64,000 bases of DNA from assembly GCA_037447655.1 (NCBI GenBank), contig JBBHKE010003289.1, positions 50,388-114,387 of the forward strand, written 5' to 3'. The position numbers and the translations under genes were made by a program. Positions 43,089-53,633 of this stretch are shown in pieces (the first letter of the stretch is position 1; each line of letters starts with the position of its first letter). This DNA is from Zygnema cylindricum (Eukaryota; Streptophyta; Zygnematophyceae; Zygnematales; Zygnemataceae). The notes under the pieces are model-generated. The model saw only the letters and a list, made by a program, of their open reading frames with translations, made no database searches and was not told the DNA's origin.

Positions 43089-43650
43089 AACTTGTCTGTA
43101 CTTTTCGTCGTCGTCATATTTTTGGTGGACGTGGATTTATTTCAATTCTGTTTTCTGGTACTTTTTAGTACCATGTGTACGGGGACTTTGATTTTGTAGT
43201 CAGCAAAGATATTACTTTAACAATTTAATTATGATGTAGATTGTGGCGTGGAGTTCTTCTCTTACGTTGACGTGGATTTGCGGCGTGGATTTTATCGCTT
43301 TTGATATCGAGATTTCATCGTAGATTTACACTTCAGTTTGGAGCGGCAGTTACGTCATCTTTTGACTGTGACGTGCCATGTGTCTTATGCGAGTATTCCC
43401 AAGCGCGAAGTTACAGCTGAATTTTGAGTGGCGACTAAATCAGAAGTAATGTTTGTCGTCAATCTTCCCGGTAAAACGATAATAAAAAATACTGACCAGA
43501 TTTGTGTACGGCTAAATTGGAAGTTGGACTGGTACATTCTTTGTCTGCATTGATGTTCGATCTTATACTTTTGTACGGTGACATGTTTAAGAGGGGGCGG
43601 CTAAAATCGGTGGCGTGGCATTCCACCGCTTCTCCCAATAAGAGGGGGAT

Positions 43651-44245
43651 TGTTAGGATTATTGGAAGAATCGACGGATGAGATGTGGAGAATCGGTCGT
43701 CTGCGGTGTTGTTAATGTTTTGGTTCGCGTGGCGCGATTCGATCTTGAGTATGGTTTCGCGATTTGCATTGGAGTACTTATGGTTCATTCAATGTACGGC
43801 GGTTATGTACCTGCCGGTACAAAGAGTATTACGTATAGTGGTTCAGTTTGGGTTTTGTCTGTTTTGTATTGTCTTGTACGGCATGTATGTTATTTAGTGC
43901 ATTGTCTGTTTTATGTTCGTTTTAGTGCGCGCCATTCTATTTCGGCGCTATAATGTTTTGTTAGGCGCACGTCCGCCAGTGGACTTCGGCGCCCTTGTAT
44001 TTGTGTTTAGTTGTCTTCAATTGGTGGTGTTAGTGGTTGTTAGTTGTCGGTGTTAGGAAGGTATTTTAGACAGTGTTTTCCATCAGTTTTGTATGCAGTC
44101 TGGGGAGATGCATCATGCAGTCTGTGTAGAGATGCATTATGTGACGTAAGGAGTGACACATTTAGTTGTAGAGAGAAAAAATGATTTGAGGGAAGAAAGT
44201 TGGGAGGTTGTTATTAAGAAAGCTTCGGTTTAATATATTGATATT
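43651..44245 (+). repeat. E4 3' LTR, left part
   Basis: Starts TGTTAGGATTATTGG directly after the PPT. It is interrupted at ATATT (44241-44245) by E3 and continues at 50169. Confidence 0.8.
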
Positions 44246-45088
44246 TGTTGTTTTTAGAAAGCTTGAGTCCTCTCTATGCCTCAGCTGTGAGGGAGAGAGA
44301 GCTATTCAAGACTTAAGCTATTTTTGGTTGAGTTCGGTTCAGTGGTTACCAAAATTAGTGTGACAGTGAAGTTGGGAGTTCACGGTTCATTCACACTTGG
44401 GACACGCGTCGTCAGTTGAGAGAAATGCGTGAGTATGTCCTCCGTGGACGTACGGAAATTCGGCGGGACCACAGGACTTCGTGAAGTCAGTTCTACGGTG
44501 CCAAATCCTCTAATCAGACGGCTGACAGCTGCCGCCAACAAATACTGACGAGGCGTGACTAGTTCACTATCACTTTACGTTGTCTGAACTTCGGTGTAAA
44601 TATTTGGTAGAATATAATTTTGTCTGTAGTGAATTAGTTGTTTAGTGTTGAGAATGTGGTTTATGACATACCTTCAGTACATAGGTATACTCACAGTATT
44701 TCTTGTGTTAGAATGTTATATGTACGGCTGGAATGCCTCCGTACAGCTTAGTGTAGTTTCGGTGTATAGAAGTAGGACTTAGTGAATTTGATTCATTAGG
44801 AACAAATGATATGAAAACTGTACACTCAATTTTATGAAATTTCATATCTGCTTATCTCACAGATCTGTGAGCGGAATTCATTGACATTTTGTGAGTGTGT
44901 TCCTTTTTATGTTATCTACACTGTGGTAAATTTTCAAGACCATTGGATCATCTTTGAGAAAGTTATATTCTGTCAAAGTTGCTGTTCAGCCATCGGTATT
45001 TGTTGAAGCTTCCTCTTTTGATTTGTTCTACGATGACTACTGCTGCATCTTCTTCATCTTCAGTGCCAGCACTTGTCTCAGAACAACA
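44246..45088 (+). repeat. E3 5' LTR
   Basis: 843 bp from TGTTGTTTTTAGAAAGC to CAGAACAACA. Its last 58 nt (45031-45088) encode the first Gag residues. Confidence 0.95.
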
Positions 45089-45676
45089 GGTCACGGGCAC
45101 GCCTTCACGAATTCCGGTCTTTGATGGACGCGAATATCTGTATTTGGCAGATTTGGTTAAGTCTTACTTCAAGCAAGTGAAACTTATTGATGTGTTAAAT
45201 GGATCACTGGCAGAATATGATGCCAGCTTTTATCAGAAAAATGACCTGGCTTTTTATTTAGTAAAGCTTATGATATAAAAAGAATTGCATATGACATAAA
45301 TTAATGTTACAAAGGCATCAGAATTGTGGGATGCATTGAAATCTTCTTATGTTAAAGCTAGTGACCAGCATGAGATTATAACTGCTGGTCAGATCTATGA
45401 GTATAAGTACACATAAGGTAGCATGGTGGAATACACTAATTGGTTTCGATGTTACTGTCAGAAAATGCATGTTCTGGGGGGACTTTCTCCCCTTATCATC
45501 AGGCCATGATTCTCCTAAAGGGGCTTCCTAATGAATATAAAGGAGCCTCAGATGAAATGAAAAAATTGTCTAAACCTCTTTGGAATTTGCAAACTGCTAT
45601 AGAGTTTATCTTGGCAGAAGAGGCAACTCAGACACTTTTAGGATTTGGAAAACCAGCTGTAGCATTTACGGCTTAG
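45031..45676 (+). pseudogene. gag: E3 gag
   Basis: ATG at 45031 lies in the 5' LTR. The frame reads MTTAASSSSSVPALVSEQQ, then passes the LTR boundary as VTGTPSRIPVFDGREYLYLA. It stops at 45277-45279, and gag continues in other frames to 45676 (HQAMILLKGLPNEYKGASDE). A zinc knuckle (CVYCYTDGHSFRAC) follows at about 45729-45773. The PVFDGREYLYL segment matches E0 PIFDGSEFLYL, so these elements are related families. Confidence 0.85.
45089..45103 (+). other. E3 degenerate half-tRNA PBS
   Basis: GGTCACGGGCACGCC occupies the same position as GGTTATGGGCCCACC in E0, B and C, with 4 differences from the tRNA-Met complement. Either the site has decayed, or a different tRNA or the 3' LTR flank once supplied priming. 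In frame, the ATG of the PBS is ACG here. Confidence 0.5.
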
Positions 45677-45986
45677 TTTCACAGGGAAAGTAGATATCAA
45701 GGGAATCGGTTTAATCCTCAGTTTGAGAAATGTGTTTATTGCTATACTGATGGTCACTCCTTCAGAGCTTGTCCTTTGTATATAAAAGCTCTTGAAACAG
45801 GTACCTTTCGGAAAGGATGGAGAAACCGCGGACCTCCCATTTCCCAAAAACCTCCGAATAAAACTATTGCATTTTCAGCGGAGGATACGGAATTGAAGAA
45901 GAAAACGACCAAGGAAACAACACCTGATAAGCTCAGTTTTCCAAAAAACCGATGACAAAGAGTTCTTTTCTCTTGCCAAACTCGAC

Positions 45987-46403
45987 ATGATGGAAGGAGA
46001 AAAGGACCTCGGATGGATAATGGATTCCGGCAGCTCTTCACACATGTGCTGGATCAAGTCTTGGTTTAAAGAGATGTCTTCTATTCCTTTACGTCAGATC
46101 TTTTATGCTTGTGGCTATGCCGTTAAATCAAATGCCAAAGGAAACATAGATCTGGATAGTGTGATAGATGGAAAGGTTGTTAAGAGAACATTGTATGATG
46201 TCTTGTATGTTCCAAAGTTCAAGAAAAATTTGTTTTCTTCGTTTGTAGTTGAAAGCAAAGGATTTGAGGTTATCCATAAAAATGGCAAAAAAATAGTGAG
46301 CAAGAATGGAAGAGTAGCTCTAGTGGGAACTAGAGGCCTAAACGTTTTGTACTGCATGGACCTGGCTATTAAAATTGATTTTGCGTACTCCAGTGTCCTA
46401 TGA
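45987..46403 (+). pseudogene. pol: E3 protease region
   Basis: 139 open residues with LGWIMDSGSSSHMC, the aspartic protease active site, then the usual linker (RTLYDVLYVPKFKKNLFSSF) and a start of the pre-integrase region. A stop at 46401-46403 comes 10 nt before WHKRLGHVHH. Confidence 0.85.
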
Positions 46404-46412
46404 GATAATGTT

Positions 46413-47280
46413 TTGTGGCATAAAAGACTTGGTCATGTGCATCATGAGAGACTTACTAAGATGATAAAGCATGACATGATAGAGGGAGTCAAGCTTGGTC
46501 AACAAGAGTCTCACGTGTGTGATGGTTGTGCTCTCGGAAAGCTTCACAAGCTTCCCATATCACAAGTTTTTGATCACCGAGCCACAGATGTTGTTGGTAA
46601 TATTCACTCTGATGTTTTCGGCCCTTCTAAAGTTCCCTCTCTGGTTGGCAGCCGCTTTTTTGTCACCTTTACAGACGATTACTCCTGGTAAAGTCGCATA
46701 TACTTCATGAAGGAGAAGAGAGAAGTCTTCACTCACTTTAAGCACTACAAAATATGGGCGGAGAAACTTCACGGCAAATCTATTCTTGCTTTGCGGACGG
46801 ATAATGGTGGAGAGTATGTATCTCATGCCTTTGCTGATTTTTTGAAAGAAAATGGCATCTCTCGTGAATTTACTGCTCCGTACACACCGGAACAAAATGG
46901 TGTTGCCGAGAGACTTAATCGGACTTTGACTGAATGTGCTCGATCTATGATGGCCGATAAAGGTGTGGATCCAAAGTTTTGTGAGGAAGCTTTTCATTAT
47001 GCTTCCTACATCAGAATTAGAGTGGAAACTCGGGCTGTTAGGGGTAAGACACCTTATGAAAATTGGACAAGCAAAAAGCCAAATGTTAGTAATTTTAGAG
47101 TTTTTGGTAGCAAATGTTTTATCTTGGATAATCTTCCTAATTGGAAGCGTAGTCCAAAATCTGTACCTGGTGTATTTTTAGGCTATGATGATGACTCTGC
47201 AGGTTGTAGAGTGTATAATCCTCAGAGAGGATGCCTTCACACACCAGGAATATTCAGATTAAAGAAGAAAGTCAATCTGT
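46413..47280 (+). pseudogene. pol: E3 integrase
   Basis: 46413-46691: MWHKRLGHVHHERLTKM, CDGCALGKLHKLP (zinc motif) and NIHSDVFGPSKV with the first catalytic Asp. TAA at 46689-46691 breaks it. 46707 onward: RTDNGGEYVSHAF (second Asp), PEQNGVAERLNRTLTE (Glu), TPYENWTSKKPNVSNFRVFG and VFLGYDDDSAGCRVYNP. All three D,D,E residues are kept; one stop and one frameshift near 47250 prevent an intact product. Confidence 0.85.
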
Positions 47281-47463
47281 TGACGTTTTTAGCATGGATG
47301 CACCTGAAAGGAATGAGAAAATATAAGAGTATATCATTCTTGAGCAAGTACCTTTTACTCCATCCTCCTCTACTTCTTCTACCTCTCTCCCAAATGCCTG
47401 TGGGCCGTCTAATACTCCTTCAGAGCTGCTCCTTCTGGCGATGCTCCTTCCAATACATGCCTT

Positions 47464-48606
47464 GTGCTGCAATCTAGGGAACCAACAGTTCCCGCGTCAA
47501 ATTTTCCGGGTGGAAGAAGGCAAAGCAACCGCCTTCAAGGCGACCGAGTTCAGAGTGCTTTTTCTGCAAGCACAGGGGAGCCGCTTTCTATTCATGAAGC
47601 TTTTTCCGTTCCTGAAAAGGATCATTGGATCTCGGCTGCAAATGAAGAGATAAAATCAATTAGGGAAGCCCAAACTTGGGGACTTGTGGAGCTCCCACCG
47701 AACCGGAAAGCTATCGGTTGTAAGTGGGTTTTCAAATTAAAATTGAATCCTGATAATACAATTGAGAGGTATAAAGCTAGACTGGTTGCTAAGGGATTTA
47801 GCCAAAAGGATGGAATTGACTATGAAGAGATCTTCTCTCCTGTGGTTCGCTTTCCTACTGTTAGAGTTTTGCTATCTCTTGCTGCAATAGAGGATATGGA
47901 ATTGCATCAGATGGATTTTAAGACGGCTTTCTTGCATGGTGATTTGGAGGAAGTAATTTATATGAAGCAGCCAGAGATGTATGCAGAAAAAGGGAAAGAA
48001 AATCTCGTCTGTAAACTGTTGAAGTCCATGTATTGCCTAAAACAGGATCCGAGGCAATGGAACCTGAAATTAGATGAGTTTTTAACCAATCTTGGCTTTA
48101 CCAGGATCAATTCAGATCACTCAGTTTATGTAATGCAAGGTGATAATGGAGTGATTTATGTGGCAGTTTATGTAGATGATTTGCTACTGATTAGCAAATC
48201 CATCAATAAGATTAATAAAATAAAATCAGCTCTGAATTCCCGGTTTGAAATGAAAGACTTGGGTGAGGCTAAGTATATCCTAGGAATTCAAGTAGAAAGA
48301 GACAGAAAACAAATATTTATTTATTTAACTCAAAAGGAAGCGATCAAGAACATGTTAGAAAAGTTTGGCATGTCAAAAGCAAAAGAGAGTGCCACTCCTA
48401 TGGAGTTCAAGCATAAATTGGAGGGCACGGAAATGGATGGTGGTGTTTTGGTTGATGATTTCTTAGATTCAGGGGAGGCAGATTCTATGTCCTCCATCCT
48501 TTACAGGCAGATTGTCGAAAGCCTCATTTATTTCATGAACTGTACTCGTCCCAACATCGCAGCAGCGGTTGGAGCCTTGAGCCGAAACCTGCAAAATCCA
48601 AGGTAG
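47464..48606 (+). CDS. pol: E3 reverse transcriptase frame
   Basis: 380 open residues. Motifs: NRKAIGCKWVFKLKLNPDNT, KDGIDYEEIFSPVVRFPTVR, LHQMDFKTAFLHGDLEEVIY, LKQDPRQWNLKLDEFL, active site VYVDDLLLISKS, then MKDLGEAKYILGIQVERDRK and SLIYFMNCTRPNIAAAVG. It stops at TAG 48604-48606. The catalytic domain looks complete, but it is cut off from integrase and RNase H. Confidence 0.85.
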   Translation: MLQSREPTVPASNFPGGRRQSNRLQGDRVQSAFSASTGEPLSIHEAFSVPEKDHWISAANEEIKSIREAQTWGLVELPPNRKAIGCKWVFKLKLNPDNTIERYKARLVAKGFSQKDGIDYEEIFSPVVRFPTVRVLLSLAAIEDMELHQMDFKTAFLHGDLEEVIYMKQPEMYAEKGKENLVCKLLKSMYCLKQDPRQWNLKLDEFLTNLGFTRINSDHSVYVMQGDNGVIYVAVYVDDLLLISKSINKINKIKSALNSRFEMKDLGEAKYILGIQVERDRKQIFIYLTQKEAIKNMLEKFGMSKAKESATPMEFKHKLEGTEMDGGVLVDDFLDSGEADSMSSILYRQIVESLIYFMNCTRPNIAAAVGALSRNLQNPR

Positions 48607-48726
48607 TTGGACTATAAGGCAGCAAAGAGAGTTCTTCGTTATCTTGCAGGAACTCGAAATCTTAGACTCTCTCTCGGTGGAGGGGAAGTCAAAATTTATA
48701 CATAGAGCGATGCGAGCTACAGATAT

Positions 48727-49155
48727 ATGCCCAGCCGACGCTCCACCACCGGATACATTTTGAAGATCGGAAGTGGAACTTGTTGCTGGAGCAGCAAACT
48801 TCAGAAGGCAACAGCTCAGTCTACCATAGAGGCTGAGTACATGGCTGCCAGCTCGGCAGTTAAGGAGTTACTTTGGGTAAAGTCTCTTCTCCAAGAGCTT
48901 CTCTTTATGCAATCTGGACCACAAATAGTGTGGTGTGACAATCAGGCAGCAATTGCTATTGCATCTAATCCCATTCATCACTTTAAGAGTAAGCACATAG
49001 ATATCAAGCTACATTTTGTAAGAGAAAAGGTGATGGGAAAAGTCCTTAAATTAAGTTATTTACCAGATGAGCAAATGGTGGCTAATATGATGACAAAACC
49101 CTTACCTGCTCCCAAATTGAAGTTTTGTAGAGAGGCATGTGGACTGATATACTAG
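48727..49155 (+). pseudogene. pol: E3 RNase H
   Basis: 142 open residues: RRSTTGYILKIGSGTCCWSS, AQSTIEAEYMAASSAVKELL (catalytic Glu), WCDNQAAIAIASNPIHHFKS, KHIDIKLHFVREKV and MVANMMTKPLPAPKL. The preceding WSDASY region is broken by a TAG (ACATAGAGC near 48702). It ends 23 nt before the 3' LTR, with PPT AAGCTTTAGGGGAG between. Confidence 0.85.
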
Positions 49156-49178
49156 CAGAGTCTAAAGCTTTAGGGGAG

Positions 49179-50163
49179 TGTTGTTTTTAGAAAGCTTTAG
49201 TCCTCTCTATGCCTTAGCTGTGAGGGAGAGAGAGCTATTCAAGACTTAAGCTATTTTTGGTTGAGTTCGGATCAGTGGTTACCAAAATTAGTGTGACAGT
49301 GAAGTTGGGAGTTCACGGTTCATTCACAATTGGGACACGCGTCGTCACTTGAGAGAAATGCGTGAGTATGTCCTCCGTGGACATACGAAAATTCGGCGGG
49401 ACCACGGGACTTCGTGAAGTCAGTTCTACGGTGCCAAATCCTCTAATCGGACGGCTGACAGCCGCCGCCAACAAATACTGACGAGGCGTGACTAGATCAC
49501 TATCACTTTACGTTGTCTGAACTTCGGTGTAAATATTTGGTAGAATATAATTTTGTCTGTAGTGAATTAGTTGTTTAGTGTTGAGAATGTGGTTTATGAC
49601 ATACCTTCAGTACACATGTATGACGAGGCGTGACTAGATCACTATCACTTTACGTTGTCTGAACTTCGGTGTAAATATTTGGTAGAATATAATTTTGTTT
49701 GTAGTGAATTAGTTGTTTAGTGTTGAGAATGTGGTTTATGACATACCTTCAGTACACATGTATACTCACAGTATTTCTTGTGTTAGAATGTTATATGTAC
49801 GGCTGGAATGCCTCCGTACAGCTTAGTGTAGTTTCGGTGTATAGAAGTAGGACTTAGTGAATTTGATTCATTAGGAACAAATGATATGAAAACTGTACAC
49901 TCAATTTTATGAAATTTCATATCTGCATATCTCACAGATCTGTGAGCGGAATTCATTGACATTTTGTGAGTGTGTTCCTTTTTATGTTATCTACACTGTG
50001 GTAAATTTTCAAGACCATTGGATCATCTTTCAGAAAGTTATATTCTGTCAAAGTTGCTGTTCAGCCATCGGTATTTGTTGAAGCTTCCTCTTTTGATTTG
50101 TTCTACGATGACTACTGCTGCATCTTCTTCATCTTCAGTGCCAGCAGTTGTCTCAGAACAACA
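49179..50163 (+). repeat. E3 3' LTR with 142-bp internal duplication
   Basis: 985 bp, exactly 142 longer than the 5' LTR. 49479-49620 is repeated at 49621-49762 (starting TGACGAGGCGTGACTAGATC). The duplication postdates insertion or arose during it. Confidence 0.9.
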
Positions 50164-50168
50164 ATATT

Positions 50169-50294
50169 TGGACGACATGCTTTTTTGTGAGCCGTGAGTG
50201 TTTTATGTTAAATATGTTTGTTTAGCTTCCACTGTGAGATATTGATTTATGATGTGTGAGCATCTCTATTGGAGCACGTGATTCATTTGTAACA
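50169..50294 (+). repeat. E4 3' LTR, right part
   Basis: Continues TGTGAGCCGTGAGTGTTTTA to TTTGTAACA, matching 40045-40157 of the 5' LTR. Confidence 0.85.
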
Positions 50295-50375
50295 ATATGT
50301 TATGTTCAAATATAATAAATATAAAACATATAATATACACTATGTGTCATGTAAATTCACACACTTATATATACA

Positions 50376-50508
50376 TATATATGTTTTTAAATATAGAAAT
50401 ATACATGTATATATATTTGAATATATATATGCATATATATATATATATTTGCATGTATATATATATACATATATATGTATATATATGTATATATATATAT
50501 GTGTATAT
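50376..50508. repeat. TA/TACATA microsatellite
   Basis: ATATATACATATATATG-type repeats, a mixture of (TA)n and (ATACAT)n. It resumes on the far side of the hAT-like insert at 50926-51000. Confidence 0.9.
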
Positions 50509-50925
50509 AAGTGTTGTGAATCGGCAAGAAATTTATTGCGATAACACCAATACTGATATTTATCGGTTAATCGAACGGTCAGGATTCCCAATATTTCGCT
50601 TCAAGACCAACAAATTCCTTATCGCCGATAAGTGTAAAAATATAGTAAGCTATATAATAGTACTTATAATATTATATTTTCATTGCATAGCGTGGCATGC
50701 CACGTGTAACAATCTGTTATGTACGCTGTGTAACGGAATAACGACGGTTCCGTATGACGGGATACATTATACAACTGTATGGTGTAAACAGCACAATATT
50801 CGCCGATGGTTATCGGTAGCGGTCTTATCACAATATAAAACCGATATTGTCTTATATTTATCGGCTTTCGATATATCGTGCCAATATATCGATTATCGGC
50901 AAAACCTTGCTGATAAACAACAATA
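50509..50925. mobile_element. hAT-like MITE inside a microsatellite
   Basis: Ends AAGTGTTGTGAATCGGCAAG and, reverse complemented, TATTGTTGTTTATCAGCAAG. TATCGG and CGATA motifs recur throughout. Its reverse complement aligns with 52303-53573 (with a gap for a solo LTR): TTATCGGTTA and GGCATGCCACGCTATGCAAT are shared. The flanking microsatellite hides the TSD. Confidence 0.65.
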
Positions 50926-51000
50926 ATATATACATGTATACATATGTATATATATATGTATATAGGTATATATGTATATATATATGTATATGTATATGTG

Positions 51001-51940
51001 TGTGTTTTTGTTTTCTTTGAGAATACCTCACAACTAACGACTAAATATTTAACTCCAAGCAATGGACATTTATTACTTTTTCCTCTTTTTTTGATTTTAC
51101 ATCATATAAATTTTTTTTCACATCCAGTAATTTTAAATTAATGTGTAAACATAATAAATTTGTTATTTTTCATTTCAAAAAAGACGAAATGCCATTATTG
51201 AAAAAAAACGCAAACATTTTACATTTGCAATTAGTGCGTTTATACAAAATTGAAGTTAACCATAAGAAAACATTAAACAACAAAAAATGTTGAATGATAA
51301 TTAGAATAAATATTTTGTAAAGAAAAATTAAATAAACAATACTTTTGACAAACATTAAAAACTATATATTCCATTTTAACAAATAAATTACCCACTATAT
51401 TTATTTCTTAGCCTTTGAATTATACGTTGACAAACAAACTTTCATTGATATATACCGAAACAAATAAACAAAACGAACTTTATAATATGTAACGAAGCAT
51501 ACGAGTACATACACAATTTCTTTTAAGAAAACAAAACAAAAAAATATGTCATTGTCTTTATATACTAAAAACAATTAGTGGTATGACAATTCGTCGTAAA
51601 CTTATAAAATCGTACAAAACGTGCGAAGTTGTTATTTCAGATTTTTGGAGCGGAGATATTCTACATTAAAACACATCATTGATATGTTTTAAGGCAAATT
51701 TTGAAAGTGACATGGTATGACGTGGCTATACTTCGAAAAAGAAAATATGACAACATGTAGTACATTCTAAGTTTGAAGCTGACGCAATTTATTGTTTTGA
51801 TTTTCTCACTTTCATCATATGGTTGTAATTTTATTGTTAGCGCGCCAAGTTTTTGAGGAAAGGGAAAGAAAAAAATATTACTTTGGCATGTGGGGACAAA
51901 CCCCGCGACAAAAGTTTGACCCTCAAATTTTATCGGCACT
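51001..51940. other. AT-rich unassigned stretch
   Basis: Long A/T runs, no gene or element end recognised. Confidence 0.4.
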
Positions 51941-51944
51941 AGAG

Positions 51945-52135
51945 GACTCGCGCCAAAAGTAGGACTTGCACTGGGAAGGTGACTTACATCAAGAGGAGGA
52001 CACATACTAAGAGTAAAACTCACACCAAGAGGAGGACTCACACCAGGAAGATGACTTGTACCAGGAGAAGGACTCACAGCAAGAGGAGGACATGCACCAA
52101 GAGGAGGAATTGCACTATGAGGAAGACTTACGATC
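51945..52135 (-). repeat. 18-bp minisatellite (about 10 units)
   Basis: Variants of ACCAAGAGGAGGACTCAC. On the minus strand it reads as six-residue repeats such as PPLGVS, HLPGVS and PPLDVS within an open frame 52077-51676. I take it as a minisatellite, not a gene. Confidence 0.75.
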
Positions 52136-52302
52136 TATGAACCCAACTCAATTAAGGTGAAATTACTCAATCTGCAAACCATTGTAACTGCAACATAGAA
52201 AAAATCTGCGCAAGAGCTGGTTGCCTAATGAATAGACTTTAAGTAGAACATAGAAATAAAAGTGTGAAGCGCACAAACACTTGCAACTAGAACACAAAAA
52301 TT

Positions 52303-53573
52303 ATTGGTGTTGTGTATCTGTAGCCAATTGCCGATAACCGATATGCCCTTTATTTGCCTATTAATAATCATTAAATTTGCACAATGTATCGGTACCAGTG
52401 TTATCTCAATTGAAAACCAATAATATTCGATTTTTAACACAGGTTCTATCATTATTTGCGATAATTATACAGTTCATATTGTACACAGTTCATATCGTAC
52501 AGTTGTGCGGTATATTCCGTTGTACTAAACTTTCATTCTACTGTTATAAAGGTAAAAACAAATGTCCTTAAGGGGCATGTGTTAAAAGACACTGTAGGAT
52601 CGACTCACTTCACAAACAATAAATCAAGATGATGCACAGCGCAAGCTTACACATAAATAAATCTCATTCCCCACATAACATATCACATCGACAAAATATA
52701 AATATATTAAGGCGAAGCTTTTCCAAAACAATCTCTCACTCTTACTAATCTAACTCGCTCAGATTCCTAACTCACATTGATCACTTATCCTCACCCACAC
52801 ACTCACACTGAATACATTTAATAGATTGATTATTATTTCCTAACTCTACTCACTCACTAAATACTCACTTCCATAATAAAAAACAAGTACAACTGAAATA
52901 AACACATAACAAACAGTCCCTAAACATAACGACCAGATGCACTCTGAGTGCGCCTACCATAGCCTACCGCATCAAGCTACCTCTTACACTGACAAATATA
53001 CTCTTTGCAGTCTGACAAATCTGCTCTCTATGAATCGAACAAAATGTGGCAGGATCTTTGCAGGATCGTAACAAGATCGGCTGTACAAAAGAATTGCCGC
53101 TTCGTCGTACAATATAAAATATTTTCGCGGACGAAAAGATCGCGTCACGCTTCGTGAACCTAAAATATTTCAAGGTCGCCAAATCGCGCTTGGTGAACCA
53201 ACATTTCTTCGAAATCGTCTCACGTCCGATTCGTACAATTGAATCGACAAGTGCCGTACCGAACATAGACGCGAACCGACACATGTATCAACGAAACAAA
53301 AAACATAACTGACGCGAACCAAACAAAACGTTTGACGGCGCGATTTCGGCTGACGTTGATTCGCCCGATATCCTAACAGCATGCCATGCTATACATAGTG
53401 AAAATAATAATAATACTATACTGTAGCGTACTATATTCTTTCCACTTTTTGCTGGTAAGTAATTTGTTGTACTTGGAGTGATATATCGGAACCTCTCACC
53501 ATTTGATAACCGATAAACATCGGTATCGTTTTTATCACGATGAGTTTTTGCGGGATACAAAATACAAAAAAAT
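52303..53573. mobile_element. hAT-like MITE, second copy, split by a solo LTR
   Basis: Left end GTGTTGTGTATCTGTAGCC; right end, reverse complemented, GTATTTTGTATCCCGC. Without the solo LTR it is about 0.47 kb and matches 50509-50925 inverted, including GGCATGCCATGCTATACA at the insertion point. End positions are uncertain by a few bases and no TSD is clear. Confidence 0.55.
52580..53378 (-). mobile_element. Solo LTR (E4-related ends)
   Basis: 799 bp, TG...CA ends, minus-strand start TGTTAGGATATCGGGCG resembling E4 TGTTAGGATTATTGG and sharing GGTTCGCG. Exact TSD GCATG at 52575-52579 and 53379-53383. No internal region, so it formed by LTR-LTR recombination. Confidence 0.85.
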
Positions 53574-53633
53574 TACGCTCGAGAAAAGTAGGGAATTGTT
53601 AATCGCAAAGACAATTTTTGCTACCCTCAGGTA

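Larger units (their letters stand above)
40171..43650 (+). other. E4 interior, purine-rich, no pol
   Basis: 40190-41560 is GAAGAAG-rich and could be a decayed gag-like leader (MGRSKGFCHLKNEPDADPDG at 40243 is open for about 40 codons). No zinc knuckle, DSG, DDE or YVDD motif was found in six frames. The PPT is at 43638-43650. A MITE occupies 42549-43088. Confidence 0.6.
44246..50163 (+). mobile_element. Ty1/copia retrotransposon E3
   Basis: LTRs 44246-45088 and 49179-50163 with TG...CA ends. TSD ATATT at 44241-44245 and 50164-50168 is exact. Complete domain order but several stops. By eye the LTRs differ at about 15 positions in 843 bp, apart from one 142-bp duplication, so insertion is fairly recent. 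Confidence 0.95.
39417..50294 (+). mobile_element. Non-autonomous LTR retrotransposon E4
   Basis: 5' LTR 39417-40157, 3' LTR 43651-44245 plus 50169-50294 (split by E3). LTRs start TGTTAGGATTATTGG and end TTGTAACA. A conventional plant PBS (TGGTATCGAGC) and a PPT (AATAAGAGGGGGAT) border a 3.5-kb interior without protease, integrase or RT motifs, so it resembles a LARD-type derivative. Flanks ACGGT and ATATG do not match, so the right flank is rearranged or the TSD is lost. It lies in DNA homologous to an LRR intron on the left only. Confidence 0.75.

Noticed and set aside
50297-50926. 209-residue open frame
   Set aside because: Runs through a TA microsatellite and a hAT-like MITE; composition is low-complexity Tyr/Ile and has no domain.
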